From Gyromitra esculenta (Eukaryota > Ascomycota > Pezizomycetes > Pezizales > Discinaceae), in the NCBI GenBank assembly GCA_038503075.1, contig JBCAML010000002.1, positions 1,798,001 to 1,862,000 of the forward strand: a stretch of DNA of 64,000 bases. The letters run 5' to 3'. Below are positions 51,259-61,835 of the stretch, one piece after another. The notes under the pieces were generated by a model. It saw only the letters and a program-made list of their open reading frames with translations, was not told where the DNA came from and ran no database searches. The position numbers and the translations under genes were made by a program. Numbering within the stretch: the first letter of the stretch is position 1; every line of letters starts with the position of its first letter.

Positions 51259-53106
51259 CTATTTCTCAGTGACATATAAATCAACATACTGATCCACATC
51301 TAGCTCCTTAACACTATCTAGCTTCTCGCTAGTTTTAATGATCTTCTCTGTCCTCTCCTTTCCAAGATGCCCCGAAACGTGTCTCTCGAACTTCTCCAAC
51401 AGCAAAGGAATACCCTCCTCACGCCTGAACTTGTGGCCAACCGGGTACTCAATCGCAACTTCATCAAGAACAGTTCCATCTTTGAGTGTGATTAGAAGAG
51501 CATTGCCGATGCTCCTCTTTTCTGGTGCATGGTACTCTAGTGAGTATGTCTTATCCTCTACACAATCCATCTTCGCTCTCAGTTCATCGATGCGTGGGTC
51601 TGACGCGACTTCATCAACATAGTCTTGAGCAGTGAGACGACCGTAGATCAGTGGGACGGCAACCATGTACTGGATGCAGTGGTCACGATCAGCGTAGTTA
51701 TTAAGAGGGCCTTTCTTATCGATAATCCTAATAGCGGCCTCTTGTGTCCGAATACGGACATGTGCAATGTCGTCGGTAGTCTTTCCAAGGCGCTTAAGTT
51801 CGCCATGAAGGATCATGGCCGCTTCACAAGCTGTCTGGGAGTGGAATTCGGCAGGGTAGGATATCTTGAAGAGAACATTCTCCATAACATAGGAGCCGTA
51901 TGGGCGCTGGAATTTGAACCCCTCTGATTTAAAAAGGACATCGTAGAAACCCCACGTCTTGGCGGTGAGCACGGAGGGAATACCGCCCATGCCATTCCTA
52001 ACCATTAATGCCAAGTTCACGGCACGAGAGCAGGCATCACCTGCGGCCCATGATTTGCGGGACATGGTGTTGGGGACATGGCGGTAAGTACGGAGCGACT
52101 GACCATCAACCCATGCCTGCGAGACAGCATCAATGGTTTGGTCGCGGTTCAGCCCTAGGAGCTTGGAAACGACTGCAGTGGTGGCGACCTTGACGAGGAC
52201 AACATGGTCAAGACCAACGCGGTTGAAGGAGTTCTCAAGGGCAAGGCATCCCTGAATTTCATGTGCTTTGATCATGGCTTCAAGGACGTCTTTAATCTTG
52301 GGTGCAGGGAGGCCCTTGGCCTTATTGGTACGTGCGAGCCAATCTGCCACGGCGAGGATACCGCCGAGATTGTCTGAGGGATGACCCCACTCAGCAGCGA
52401 GCCAGCAATCATTGTAATCAAGCCAGCGAATAGCAGTGCCGATGTTGAAAGCTCCCCTGATGGGGTCGAGTTGGTACGGAGTACCAGGAACTTTGGTACC
52501 ATTCGGAACAACGGTGCCTGCATCCGTGATTAAGCTATTAGCTCAACTAAAATTTGGGTAGCAAACCGAGGGACATGCCTTCAACCACAGGCCCTAAGAG
52601 GTTGGTACACTGTTCAAACTTCAATGCCTCCAGACCACATCCAAGGGTATCGGTAAGGCAAAGACGTGCAGTTTCCCACTATCCAACATACCTGTCAGCA
52701 AATTCTCATACTGATCATCAATTCATCAATCCAAAACCCAATCCAATCCATAGACATGAAATTGAATTGAGATAATAGAATCCTATTACTAGAAGTTTTT
52801 GGGAAAGCTCACTGCTAAAGGAGAATCAATCTCATAGTTGTGAACGTAGTCCGCAATGTCTTGCAGGACCTGGTCAGGCTCTGGCCTCTCATTTTGATTC
52901 ACAATCCCGTGAACAGCACTTTGGTTAGGGGCCATGACTGAAAATTGCCGTGGTGTAGAGATTGACTTCTGTGATTTTTGCTGAGCTTGAGTTGGGATGA
53001 ATGAGGAACGGACCGAGAGCTGACGGCAGAGCGCGGGGGAGACTCGGCGAGAAACGCAGCGGGGAACGACAGCGGATCTCAACAGGGAACGTGCCAAAAA
53101 GGACAT
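51259..53106 (-). CDS. prpD: 2-methylcitrate dehydratase, mitochondrial (PrpD)
   Basis: MmgE/PrpD family enzyme that dehydrates 2-methylcitrate to 2-methyl-cis-aconitate, the middle dedicated step of the methylcitrate cycle. Exons 53106-52813, 52678-52567 and 52517-51259 give 554 aa. The N-terminus is a clear mitochondrial presequence (MSFLARSLLRSAVVPRC, Arg/Ser-rich, no acid). Family blocks follow: WETARLCLTDTLGCGLEAL, FNIGTAIRWLDYNDCWLAAE, GHPSDNLGGILAVADWL and KSWAAGDACSRAVNLAL, then the lid and C-terminal domain. Intron 1 is 134 nt and intron 2 is 49 nt with a GTTTGC donor. The start is the first Met after an in-frame leader without a presequence character. Iron-independent PrpD rather than aconitase-type; assignment is firm. 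Confidence 0.95.
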
Positions 53107-54818
53107 GATCAAAATTCGCAGACACCAAGGGATAGCAAACCCCAATTGATTGAATGTGGAATGCGGGGAAGAGGAGGAGGGGAGAGAGGTCAAATCATGC
53201 GTAAATATGGCGGGCGGGCGGAGAGTTGGGTGTGAGCCGAGTGTAGCCTTCCCGTGGCCGAGCCGAGGACCAACCACCTTCCGTCTCCGTTCAGCGCCTA
53301 CTTCACGTGCCCAGACATGTCGTTCCAGATTTGCTCTCTACGTGGTCAGCTCCTACGGCGCCGTTGGCTGATGGAAACACTGTTTTTCCGCTCCACAAAC
53401 CATTACTTCTCTGCTGGCGGATAAACCCTAGCCCTAGTACATTCTTCCTAGAACAGAATACTACATACATGGAAGTAACTGCTACCTAATCTCACCGCCC
53501 CCAACCATGGCATCTCGAACTATTATCGTTGGAGCACCTAGCACAGGAAACTAGAACGAGCGAATATATATATGCTGTGCTGGGGCTGAAATGCAGAACA
53601 TGGCCCTACCCCAAACCCTGCCGATATAACCTCCCAATTTTCCCACCTTTTTTAGTAGCAATAGCATTTATTATATATATACATTCAAGCTAGCGAGGGA
53701 ATGATCATATGCAAGAAAATAACGGAATGAGGACTTATATTTCTGGTCGTCTACATGGGTATGGTGGGATGTGATCGAGTGAGAGCCTATGGTGATACCC
53801 TCGAGAAGGGTCTGACCCCGACCCTATTAGCTGGTAAATACATGTAATTCTACTAAATAAAAGTAAATAAACCGATCAAGAGCTTTTATGAGCACTGATC
53901 GTCATTTACTCTTGCCAGTTGAGGACTGTAGTCACTTGAATTTTCTTTATAACTACATGTATTGCTCCGCCGATGTTGCTACGGTCTATGCCTACCCACT
54001 ACGCCGCAGTCAAATTTACTAGTACAGGCAGCGATGCGTATATATACCTTTTCCGTGCATCACGGGAAATTTCGGTCTAAGCCACAGGCTCTCGCTGCTG
54101 CGGGCACATGGAACCTACCTGTAGTCTCAATTTACCGAATCACAGCCGATCAATCTGCTCCATCACACCTTATCCTTTTTTGTGCCCTTTTCAATATGCT
54201 TGATGAACGCCGTGGGTTTTATAACAGGAGGCGAAATAGGGGGCAGAGTCGAACTAAATTACCTACACCACTGGAAGAAACCAAAGTTAAGCTCTTTTAA
54301 CAATGACGTATATGACTCCCTTCCCGTATTTCCTAGTAAAAGCCACTCCCAAGCATTCCGGTTCCGATAAGAAAGCTAAACCCCCTGTAAATAAAAAATG
54401 TCTAAGAAATTATGTACCTACAGCCAATAGGAACGGAGTAATAGGTACAGCCGTGTAACAAAAGCCTTGCCATCCCCCAGTGGCTATCTTGCTAGGCTAA
54501 GTGTCAAGACTTTTCTTACACGGTTGCGTAGTATTTGAAATATTCTTAATATAATATCTACAGGCATCTTTTTAAATTCAATGGTCTCAAGCCACCGCTA
54601 TATCACTCATTAATAGAATTGTCCTCCCCGTATCTCTTCCTCACATTCACCTTAGTTCTCTTCCATATAGATCCTACCTTCAACCCCCCCATACCCTTAT
54701 TGCACAGAAACACCAAACACTCCCGAATCCACGGAAATTTCGTAGTCACCAACGCCCCCTCCATCAACGGCACCAAAAACCCCACAAACACAAACACACA
54801 AACAAACAAACAAACAAA
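53107..54818. other. 1.7-kb spacer, no gene seen
   Basis: PrpD promoter (GC-rich to about 53350) and AT-rich sequence with two TACATGTA palindromes (53839, 53954). The final 40 bases form a CAAA-repeat leader (AACAAACAAACAAA) before the next frame. Confidence 0.45.
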
Positions 54819-55133
54819 ATGATAGCTATAGTCTTCGGCATACTGGGTGGCCTCGTCTTCATAGCCATCTTTTGCTTTGCTATTGAAGCCCTTATCGACG
54901 CATATCAACGACGAGAAATGCACGCTGCAAACAGATCCACAAACATTAGTGGAAGCAGCATAGACTCTGCCTGGGGAGTCTTGGGTGATCGTAGAGTTTA
55001 TGAGACCCCGTATGACCGCCCGCAGCGGACTAGTACGGTTGCGTTGGGCGCTAGGAAATCGAATGTGATGGAGCAGGAGATAAAGTATCCGGATTGGAAG
55101 ACACGACGCATGGAGACTCCGGGTGATGTGTAG
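54819..55133 (+). CDS. Small single-pass membrane protein
   Basis: I do not recognise this 104-codon frame. It starts ATGATAGCT after a CA-rich leader (ACAAACAAACAAACAAA) like that of many fungal transcripts. Its first ~25 residues form one strongly hydrophobic helix (IVFGILGGLVFIAIFCFAI), and the remainder is a hydrophilic, Ser/Arg/Asp-rich tail (RRVYETPYDRPQRTSTVALG). A signal-anchor protein with a cytoplasmic tail is the simplest reading. No intron is needed. It stands alone between AT-rich spacers. A first exon of a longer gene (GTGATG donor near the stop) cannot be excluded. Confidence 0.5.
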   Translation: MIAIVFGILGGLVFIAIFCFAIEALIDAYQRREMHAANRSTNISGSSIDSAWGVLGDRRVYETPYDRPQRTSTVALGARKSNVMEQEIKYPDWKTRRMETPGDV

Positions 55134-56611
55134 GCGTGGAGGACGAAGTCTTGCCGGTTTATCATTCTAGGGGGCACGCTGGAGTACCTTTGAATGGTGT
55201 CGTGAAGCAGGATTATCCGGGGCGTTCGCTGTTAGGGCCGGAAGAGGCGCCAAAATCAAGAGATATTGTTAAGTGCGACTAGTACTGTTGGAAGCCGGGT
55301 TGAGCCGGTAGTGCTCAGCAGAGGTGATCTAAGGGATGATTACGATAGTTATAAAAGTTAGATGCGCCGGTAAATCACTAAAAATGTTTGCCCCACTTGA
55401 ATTTTTTTTTCCCATTCGATATGCCTAGATAGGCGAATAGCTGTCTTTATTTTAGGTTTTCTTGCCAGAGATTATATATAGATAGAACGAGGAATTAAGG
55501 CATTCTAGAATATATTTTTTGAAGGTGTAAACTGTTTAATTAAGTAGATGTATGTCTACTTATTTTTATTATATATATATGGTTCGCGATACATTGCAAT
55601 ATTGGGAGATTTTTACTCCTGGAATCAACTCAAAATTCACGTTATACCCATCCTAAATTCTGGCTCACGTTGTTTTGTAACAAATAATTCAAAAATATAG
55701 GATCAATCGATGGTATATAGAGTACGCACATACAGCCACCAGAAGAGACTGACTTTAGATATAGTTAACACGTAACTGGGTAAACCTTGCTCCTAAGCTT
55801 AAGCTTAATCGTACTGTTAGAGAGTTAACACCTGCAGCTGTCCGGATCGATCGAATAAAATGACTTAGGGAAATACACATGACCGATAGGTTGACCCGAT
55901 GACACAAGCAGGTTATGGATGAAGTTGAGATGGACAGACAATGCTCAGGTGTAGTTACACGTAACTAGAGTAAACCTTAAGATATCCCATTTGTCCCACT
56001 CTCACCTATGCTTATATATAACTTTTCTCTTGAGTAAACATTATGCGAGGGTTAAGTAAGATCTAGGAACAAATATATGTGAGGATAGAAGCCGAGCTAA
56101 ATTGATTACATGTATTGGGCTTCTGAAAATCTTGGTATACAAAATACATATAAGTATCTAGATATTACAGAGTGTAAAAGGTCTGGGTAAATATTCCTAA
56201 TTGGGCCAAATATTAGAGCTCGTGTCTCATAATTCTCAGCTGACCATTTTCCTGGGTATAGAGCAGCGGCTACACGTTTATGCAAACGCCTACATGTAAT
56301 CAAAGGGCGCCAACCAAGCGAAACGTGCCGCGAAGAGCCACACGAACGGTTGGTTTTCGGTGGGTATGGTAAAGATCTCACAGCTAATTGGGAAGGACGG
56401 GGCTTTTCTCAAGCGTTTGTCTTCAAATCATAGATTTTAACTCTATCAAACTAGACGTATACTGGTGGTTCCAATTTTTTTTTTTTTCAATTCCGTATTA
56501 TACAGAAATAGATTTTCTCGCGCTCTCCGCTGCGCGCCTAGCTCATAAACAAAACATAAAAAAGTCTCTCTCACTCTGCTCATAGTAATCTCCCAAAAAT
56601 TAAACCTACAG
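55134..56611. other. AT-rich spacer with a dispersed 25-bp repeat
   Basis: It contains two copies of a 25-bp sequence (55764-55788 and 55954-55978, core ACACGTAACT) and two TACATGTA palindromes (56107, 56291). No gene is seen. Confidence 0.45.
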
Positions 56612-57912
56612 TTAACGGCCAAATAGGTAATTCTCTGGTGGCGGCACAGGTGGTCCCTCTGGTGTGATGTATGCCTGGTTGAGCGATGAAACCAAACGGT
56701 CAGCAAGTTTACAAGGGACGAATTCTAGGCCGAAGATTCATTTCTCTGCAAATGACTTACCTTGGTCATACCACCATCAACAACCATATCCTGGCCAGTA
56801 ACAAAGCTACTCTCGTCACTAGCAAGGAAGACCACCATGTGTGCCTGCTCAACAGGTTCTCCAAATCTTCCCGTTGGGAAATGTATTTCACGCCTCTCGC
56901 GTTTGGCCTGATCGTCGCCGAGGAAGTCTTGCAACACTGTTTGATAGAAAATAATATTCTAGTGGAGTTGCCCCTAGAGAATAGGATAGCGCATGGAAAA
57001 CTTACATGGAGTATTGAGAGGAGCCGGGCAAAGATTGTTGAAACGGAATCCTGTAAACATTTAATAAAAAGATCCACGAGATATTTTGGTAGTCTGGATA
57101 ATACTAACCTTCTCGTGCATGGATCATGGCCAGTTCCCTTGTCATCGCAAGTACCGCTCCCTTTGAAGCCGTGTATGCTAATTGTGACGCAGCACTGCCC
57201 ACGAGGGCCACTATGGAGGCTGTATTGATTACCGATCCCTTAGTTTTTCCGTATTTACGGAAGGCCAATACGGCATGCTTGCAGCCGTACCGTACACCTT
57301 TCACCTGAATTATGTTAAATCCCCATGATTTCAACTACTGTGGTCCCGGGTGCTATCAACTTACATTTATATTGTGGGTGAGGTCCCAGACATCATTAGT
57401 GGTGTTGATAGCGTTATCATCCTAAAAAAATAATTCGATTAAGCCCCTGAAGATTTCTAGTATCCAGTGATGGATTAAACAAACCAGACTATGCATAATC
57501 CCGGCATTGTTGAAAACAACATCTGCACCACCCCACTCCTCTGCCAGTGCTATCATCGCTTGAACTTCTGCTTCCTTCGACACGTCGCATTTCTAATTGT
57601 TTTTAATTAGATTAAAACCTATAAACGGAGACAGAGTATAGTGAGGCTTAGGCGCACGATATGTTTGAGCTTAGCACCAGGAACAAGACCCTGAACCCTT
57701 TCTTTTGCAGTTTTTACTGCAGCTTCATTTATGTCTCCCATAACGACGTTGGCCCCATTCTTGGCGAAGAGGACGGAGGTTTCGAGTCCGATACCGCTAA
57801 TAGTGAAATTGTGTTAGAATTTTGCAGTTAAATAATAGGCAAGCGGGGTATGAGTGAGTATATACCCAGCGGCACCGGTCACAATGCAGTTTTTTCCTTG
57901 GAGTCTTGTCAT
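56612..57912 (-). CDS. Short-chain dehydrogenase/reductase
   Basis: Classical NAD(P)-dependent SDR, cytosolic. Eight exons (57912-57866, 57796-57658, 57592-57485, 57421-57365, 57304-57109, 57050-57006, 56936-56761, 56674-56612) join in frame to 276 aa. The nucleotide-binding TGAAGGIGLE is formed across intron 1; VVMGDIN after it suggests NAD preference. NNAGIMHS, Ser in INTASIVALVGS and the catalytic YTASK follow, and the C-terminal DMVVDGGMTK leads into a short Pro-rich tail (PPVPPPENYLFGR). Introns are 50-70 nt; one donor is GTTTGT and one GTTAGT. The eight-exon structure is heavy for the family. The substrate is unknown. The tail resembles fungal cyclopentanol- or levodione-type SDRs as I recall, which I would not press. 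Confidence 0.93.
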
Positions 57913-58455
57913 TTTCGAATTATGCTTAAGAGTGATTTTGAAGGGGATGGTTTTCTTTCTTGCCCACGATAGTAACTGTTTGGAGGAATAAAAATCTGGC
58001 GAGAAGAGGGGAATCGTTACGGTATTTCTACTAGGTTGCCCTTAGGAAGCGCCAGCTATTTTAAGATTTCATTTTCGTCACTTCGCCTCAAGCCAGCATG
58101 CATGAGGCTTTACTTAACGACGAGACAAGTAGAGGGGTAATTGTGGCTATTTGCGCGCGCTTGAGGGATCTGAAATGCGGCTAATAGGTATCTAGTGTTC
58201 GTGTGAAACCTAGAGTAGATAAGCTAACGAAGATACCACAGAAATGGAGCTAAAGCCAGGATAAAAACTGCGTCCCGTGAGAACCGGCGTAATACCGGTA
58301 TCTGCATGCTACAATAAACCTTGCTTACTCTCTTGTTCTGACGTCGAATAATCCCCCTCTCGAGTCCCTAGGCTTGAAAGTAAGCCGCTGCTCTTCTCCC
58401 TTCTTACGAATATTTCAGTTGTCTACATCCTCGAGTTCGAGACAAACACAAAATA
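57913..58455. other. Divergent promoter region
   Basis: About 540 bases shared by the short-chain dehydrogenase (minus) and the glutamine-synthetase-like gene (plus). The arrangement would allow co-regulation. No other gene is seen. Confidence 0.5.
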
Positions 58456-60449
58456 ATGGCCACCAGCCATACCTTGGAGTCACTGACTATAGAGTTGCGT
58501 GATGATGACAAAGTGAAGCTTGCTGGGGTAGATGTGGATGGGCAGCTGCGAGGTATATCTCGCTAATCACCAGAAAATGCTCTGATGTCTTCGTTAACTA
58601 ATACTTTCTGCTTTCAGGAAAGCTTGTTTCCAAAAAGAAGTTCTTATCTATCGCTGAGTCCGGTTTCGGGTTCTGTTCGGTAGTCTTTGGATGGGATATG
58701 CATGACAAGACCTATTTTCGTGAACTCCTCATTTCAAACGCTGCGAACGGGTACCGAGATCTTTTGGCAAAAGTAGATCTACAAAGTTTCAGGAGAATAC
58801 CTTGGGAAGATGCTGGGGCCGACCATCCACCGGGATCTACAAAGGGGGTGCCGTTCTTTTTGGTCACCTTTCATGACCCAGACTCAGGACAACCAATCCC
58901 GCCTTGCCCGAGAGGGCTATTGGCGGCTATTGCGAAGAAGGCGGAAGAAAGGGGATGGAGAGCCATGGCCGGAGGTTGGTTTTTGGTTACTTTTTTTCCG
59001 GGCGCTTAGATCTTGGGACTAGGGAAGCTAATACAACAGGATGAAATCTGAAATACTTGCTGAAGCGGAATATGAATTCTACAATTATCGAGAGACTTCA
59101 AAATCCGTCAAGGAGAGCAATGGAATAAACTTGGAGCATTTGACGCCAGGAATGTTCGGCTATTCCCTCACAAGGCCAATACAAAACCTGGAATTTTACT
59201 ATGGGGTCTTTGACGCATGTGGGTTCTTTCAAATCCTCCTTTCCTTTACACTCGAATGATTATACATGGATAGTTATTTCTAATAAGGACTATTGAACCA
59301 GCGAAGGGGAGCTGACAAGAACTTTACTATGCAGGTAAAATGTTCAACGTCCCTGTAGAAGGCTGGCACACCGAGTCTGGGCCAGGAGTTTACGAAGCTG
59401 CTCTAGAGTTTGGCGAAATTACTAGCATGGCAGATCGGGCTAGTTTATTTAAGTATGTTTACCGTCTCCATTTATGGAGATTTCGGTTGCCTTGTGCAGA
59501 TTTGAAGTTCACAGTAACCTGATACAATGGACTAGATATGTCGTCAAGTCTTTAGGCTCAAAATACGGTATTATTCCATGTTTCATGGCGAAACCGAAAG
59601 AAGGATTTCCAGGAAACTCAGGACACATGCATAGTAAGATATGTTTTCGATTTATTGGACACTTGGTTCTTTGTACAAGTGTATGGGTGGTGAAGTTGGA
59701 ACGACTAGGATAAGAAAAAAATAATTTCATAGCTTAATCGCCATAGCTGAACATCCCTACCGTTCCAACTTCGCCCCCATACGCTTGTACCCTCAGAGTG
59801 CGCAAAGGCATAAAAGGGATCAAAACTGACTCTCCCAGTATCACTCGTCGATGAAAAGGGCAACAACCTTTTTGCCAGGTCTGAAAGTGATCCAGACCCC
59901 CCGTATCCAGATTTGGCTCATCTTTCAGAGCTTGGACGACAATTCCTAGCGGGAGTACTGGAAGGTCTTCCATCTATTATGCCTGTGTTGGCCCCAACTA
60001 TAAACTCCTATAAACGCCTTGTCGAAAATTTCTGGGCACCCGTTACCGTTTCTTGGGGACTAGAGCATCGTGCAGCTTCTGTCCGTATCATTGCGCCACC
60101 AACAGCCTCCCCAAAATCAACTCGTTTCGAAATCAGAACACCTGGTGCAGACACAAATCCATTTTACGTCTTAAGCGCGATCCTTGCCACTGGTCTGCGT
60201 GGCATTGAGAAGAAACTCGAGATTAGTATTCCTCCCCTTGGGAAGGGGGATGAAACTGGTGGCGGCGAGCGGTTAGCAAGGAATTTATCTGAAGGCGTCA
60301 AGAAAATGACAGAAAAAGGGAGCGTAGCTAGAGAGGTACTCGGGAATGAATTTGTGGAACATTTTGCGGGGACTAGGGAGCATGAACTGAGACTTTGGGA
60401 GGAGGCGGTGACAGATTGGGAGGTGAGAAGATATATCGAAATAGTCTAG
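58456..60449 (+). CDS. Glutamine-synthetase-fold enzyme (FluG/PuuA-like)
   Basis: GS-family ATP-dependent amide ligase, resembling the GS domain of FluG and bacterial gamma-glutamylputrescine synthetases more than housekeeping fungal GS. Exons 58456-58552, 58618-58974, 59066-59218, 59335-59452, 59536-59633 and 59839-60449 give 477 aa. The N-terminal beta-grasp is followed by catalytic blocks AEYEFYNY (metal Glu), VEGWHTESGPGVYEAAL, PGNSGHMHIS (ATP/metal His), PTINSYKRL and NFWAPVTVSWG, and RFEIRTPGADTNPFYVLSA. FluG's N-terminal amidohydrolase half is absent. Exon 3 uses an AAG acceptor that keeps the conserved Ala-Glu; other acceptors add a stop. It diverges from the SDR gene across 540 bases. 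Substrate (amine or amino acid) not determined. Confidence 0.92.
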
Positions 60450-61052
60450 TCCTTTCAGATAGGCGTTTTTTGCGCTTTTTGTAGGGCTTTCCTGCTGTCT
60501 AGCTTTTTACCCTCAATCAATATAGCTACGTGATACCTAATACGCGGCCTTGCAGTTACGTCCACTAAAATGACCATCAGTTTATATTTTTGGGGGTATG
60601 CGCGTACCTCCTAGCGACTACACGTAGTAACATTTACCTATTTGTTATCAGGCAACCTTTCTGGTAGTCATAAAGCAACCTGAGAGCCAATGCATACGGA
60701 ATCCTATTGGCTGACATTATTGGCATGTATGGAACAAGGCGGGCCGAACCGCAGCGCGCTAATAGGGGCACCCGCAGAGCCGCCAAGCGATATCGAGACT
60801 GCAAGGGTTATACATACCCGCAATATCTGCTCCGCGGAGCTACTAGGCAACCAGCTGTTCGATACGGTAGCAGCATGAATTACATGAAATAATGTTCTTC
60901 TGACACACTAGGCCACCGTTTATTGAACTCTGCCCTAGTGAAGGGGCCTAGCTAGTAAAACCATGACTGCCTTCCTAACTATTACTTAAAAGTTCGTGGC
61001 CGAAAAAATCGTTCCCTGGAAAAAGGATAACTTGCGGAGGCTTGGTGGATGC
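60450..61052. other. Intergenic, no gene seen
   Basis: 3' flank of the GS-like gene and AT-rich sequence. Two short overlapping plus-strand frames at 60690-60892 have no features. Confidence 0.4.
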
Positions 61053-61215
61053 CTCCACGGTCCACCCGGACACCCCCTCATTTGGACAGATGATGGTTGG
61101 TTAATATTTGGTGGAGAATTCCTGCTTGAGCAACAAAGAAGCTGGCTGCAACGCTAGAAACTTTCCTATTCCCGCTAGCTGTCCGGGTGAGGGGGTGTCC
61201 AGGTGGACCGTGAAG
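61053..61215. mobile_element. MITE-like element, ~37-bp terminal inverted repeats
   Basis: A 163-bp element. The left end CCTCCACGGTCCACCCGGAC...CCCCCTCATTTGGACAG (61053-61089) is mirrored at 61179-61215, where the same positions read CCTTCACGG, CCTGGAC and CTCACCCGGACAG. All differences are C/T transitions. There is no coding capacity. TG flanks both ends, so a 2-bp target duplication is possible. Non-autonomous DNA transposon is the likely class. Confidence 0.65.
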
Positions 61216-61835
61216 GTGTCTATATCAAAACGTGTGCCCGTACCAGAAGTTTCCTAACAGTGATTGTCAACGTTTTGGCCAAAACTGCAAAGCGGTGTGC
61301 ATTTTTCCGAGCATACCATACAAACCCTGCAAATGCAAACGCCTTCACAGAAAAAAGATGACCAGGAAAAAAAGCGGGGTTAGAAGGTTTTCAGCTATTC
61401 CTAGCTGGCAACCTCCACCGACAATACCACCAGAAAATCTTTAGGCATCCAATATCTACCTGCAAGTAGTCGCGAGTAAGATATCGGGATCGGTTGAAAC
61501 ACCAACATCTTCAGCGCTGGTGACACCCTCCGATTTTCAGTGCAGCTAAGCCCTGGGTCCGGAAAGCTTATATATTGCCGTAATTATGCTGTTCACAATC
61601 TGTAGAAGCATCGGCCATTACATTGCTTTCCTTTTTAAAGTAAGTTTAATAGGTCTTGCGTATTTTTTTTAGGATCTAGCTAATAAAGTTCGAGGAGAGC
61701 AATTCGTACCCTAGGCTCCGCAGTTCTGATATCGATTATTCGCATCCATCAGACGCTATAATCTCAAGTAGTAGATTCTGAACCCGTATAAACGAATTCG
61801 GTTTAACAATATTAGGCCGAGCTTCACTTTCTACA
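61216..61835. other. Promoter spacer, no gene seen
   Basis: Sequence between the MITE-like element and the start of the last gene. No supported frame. Confidence 0.4.
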
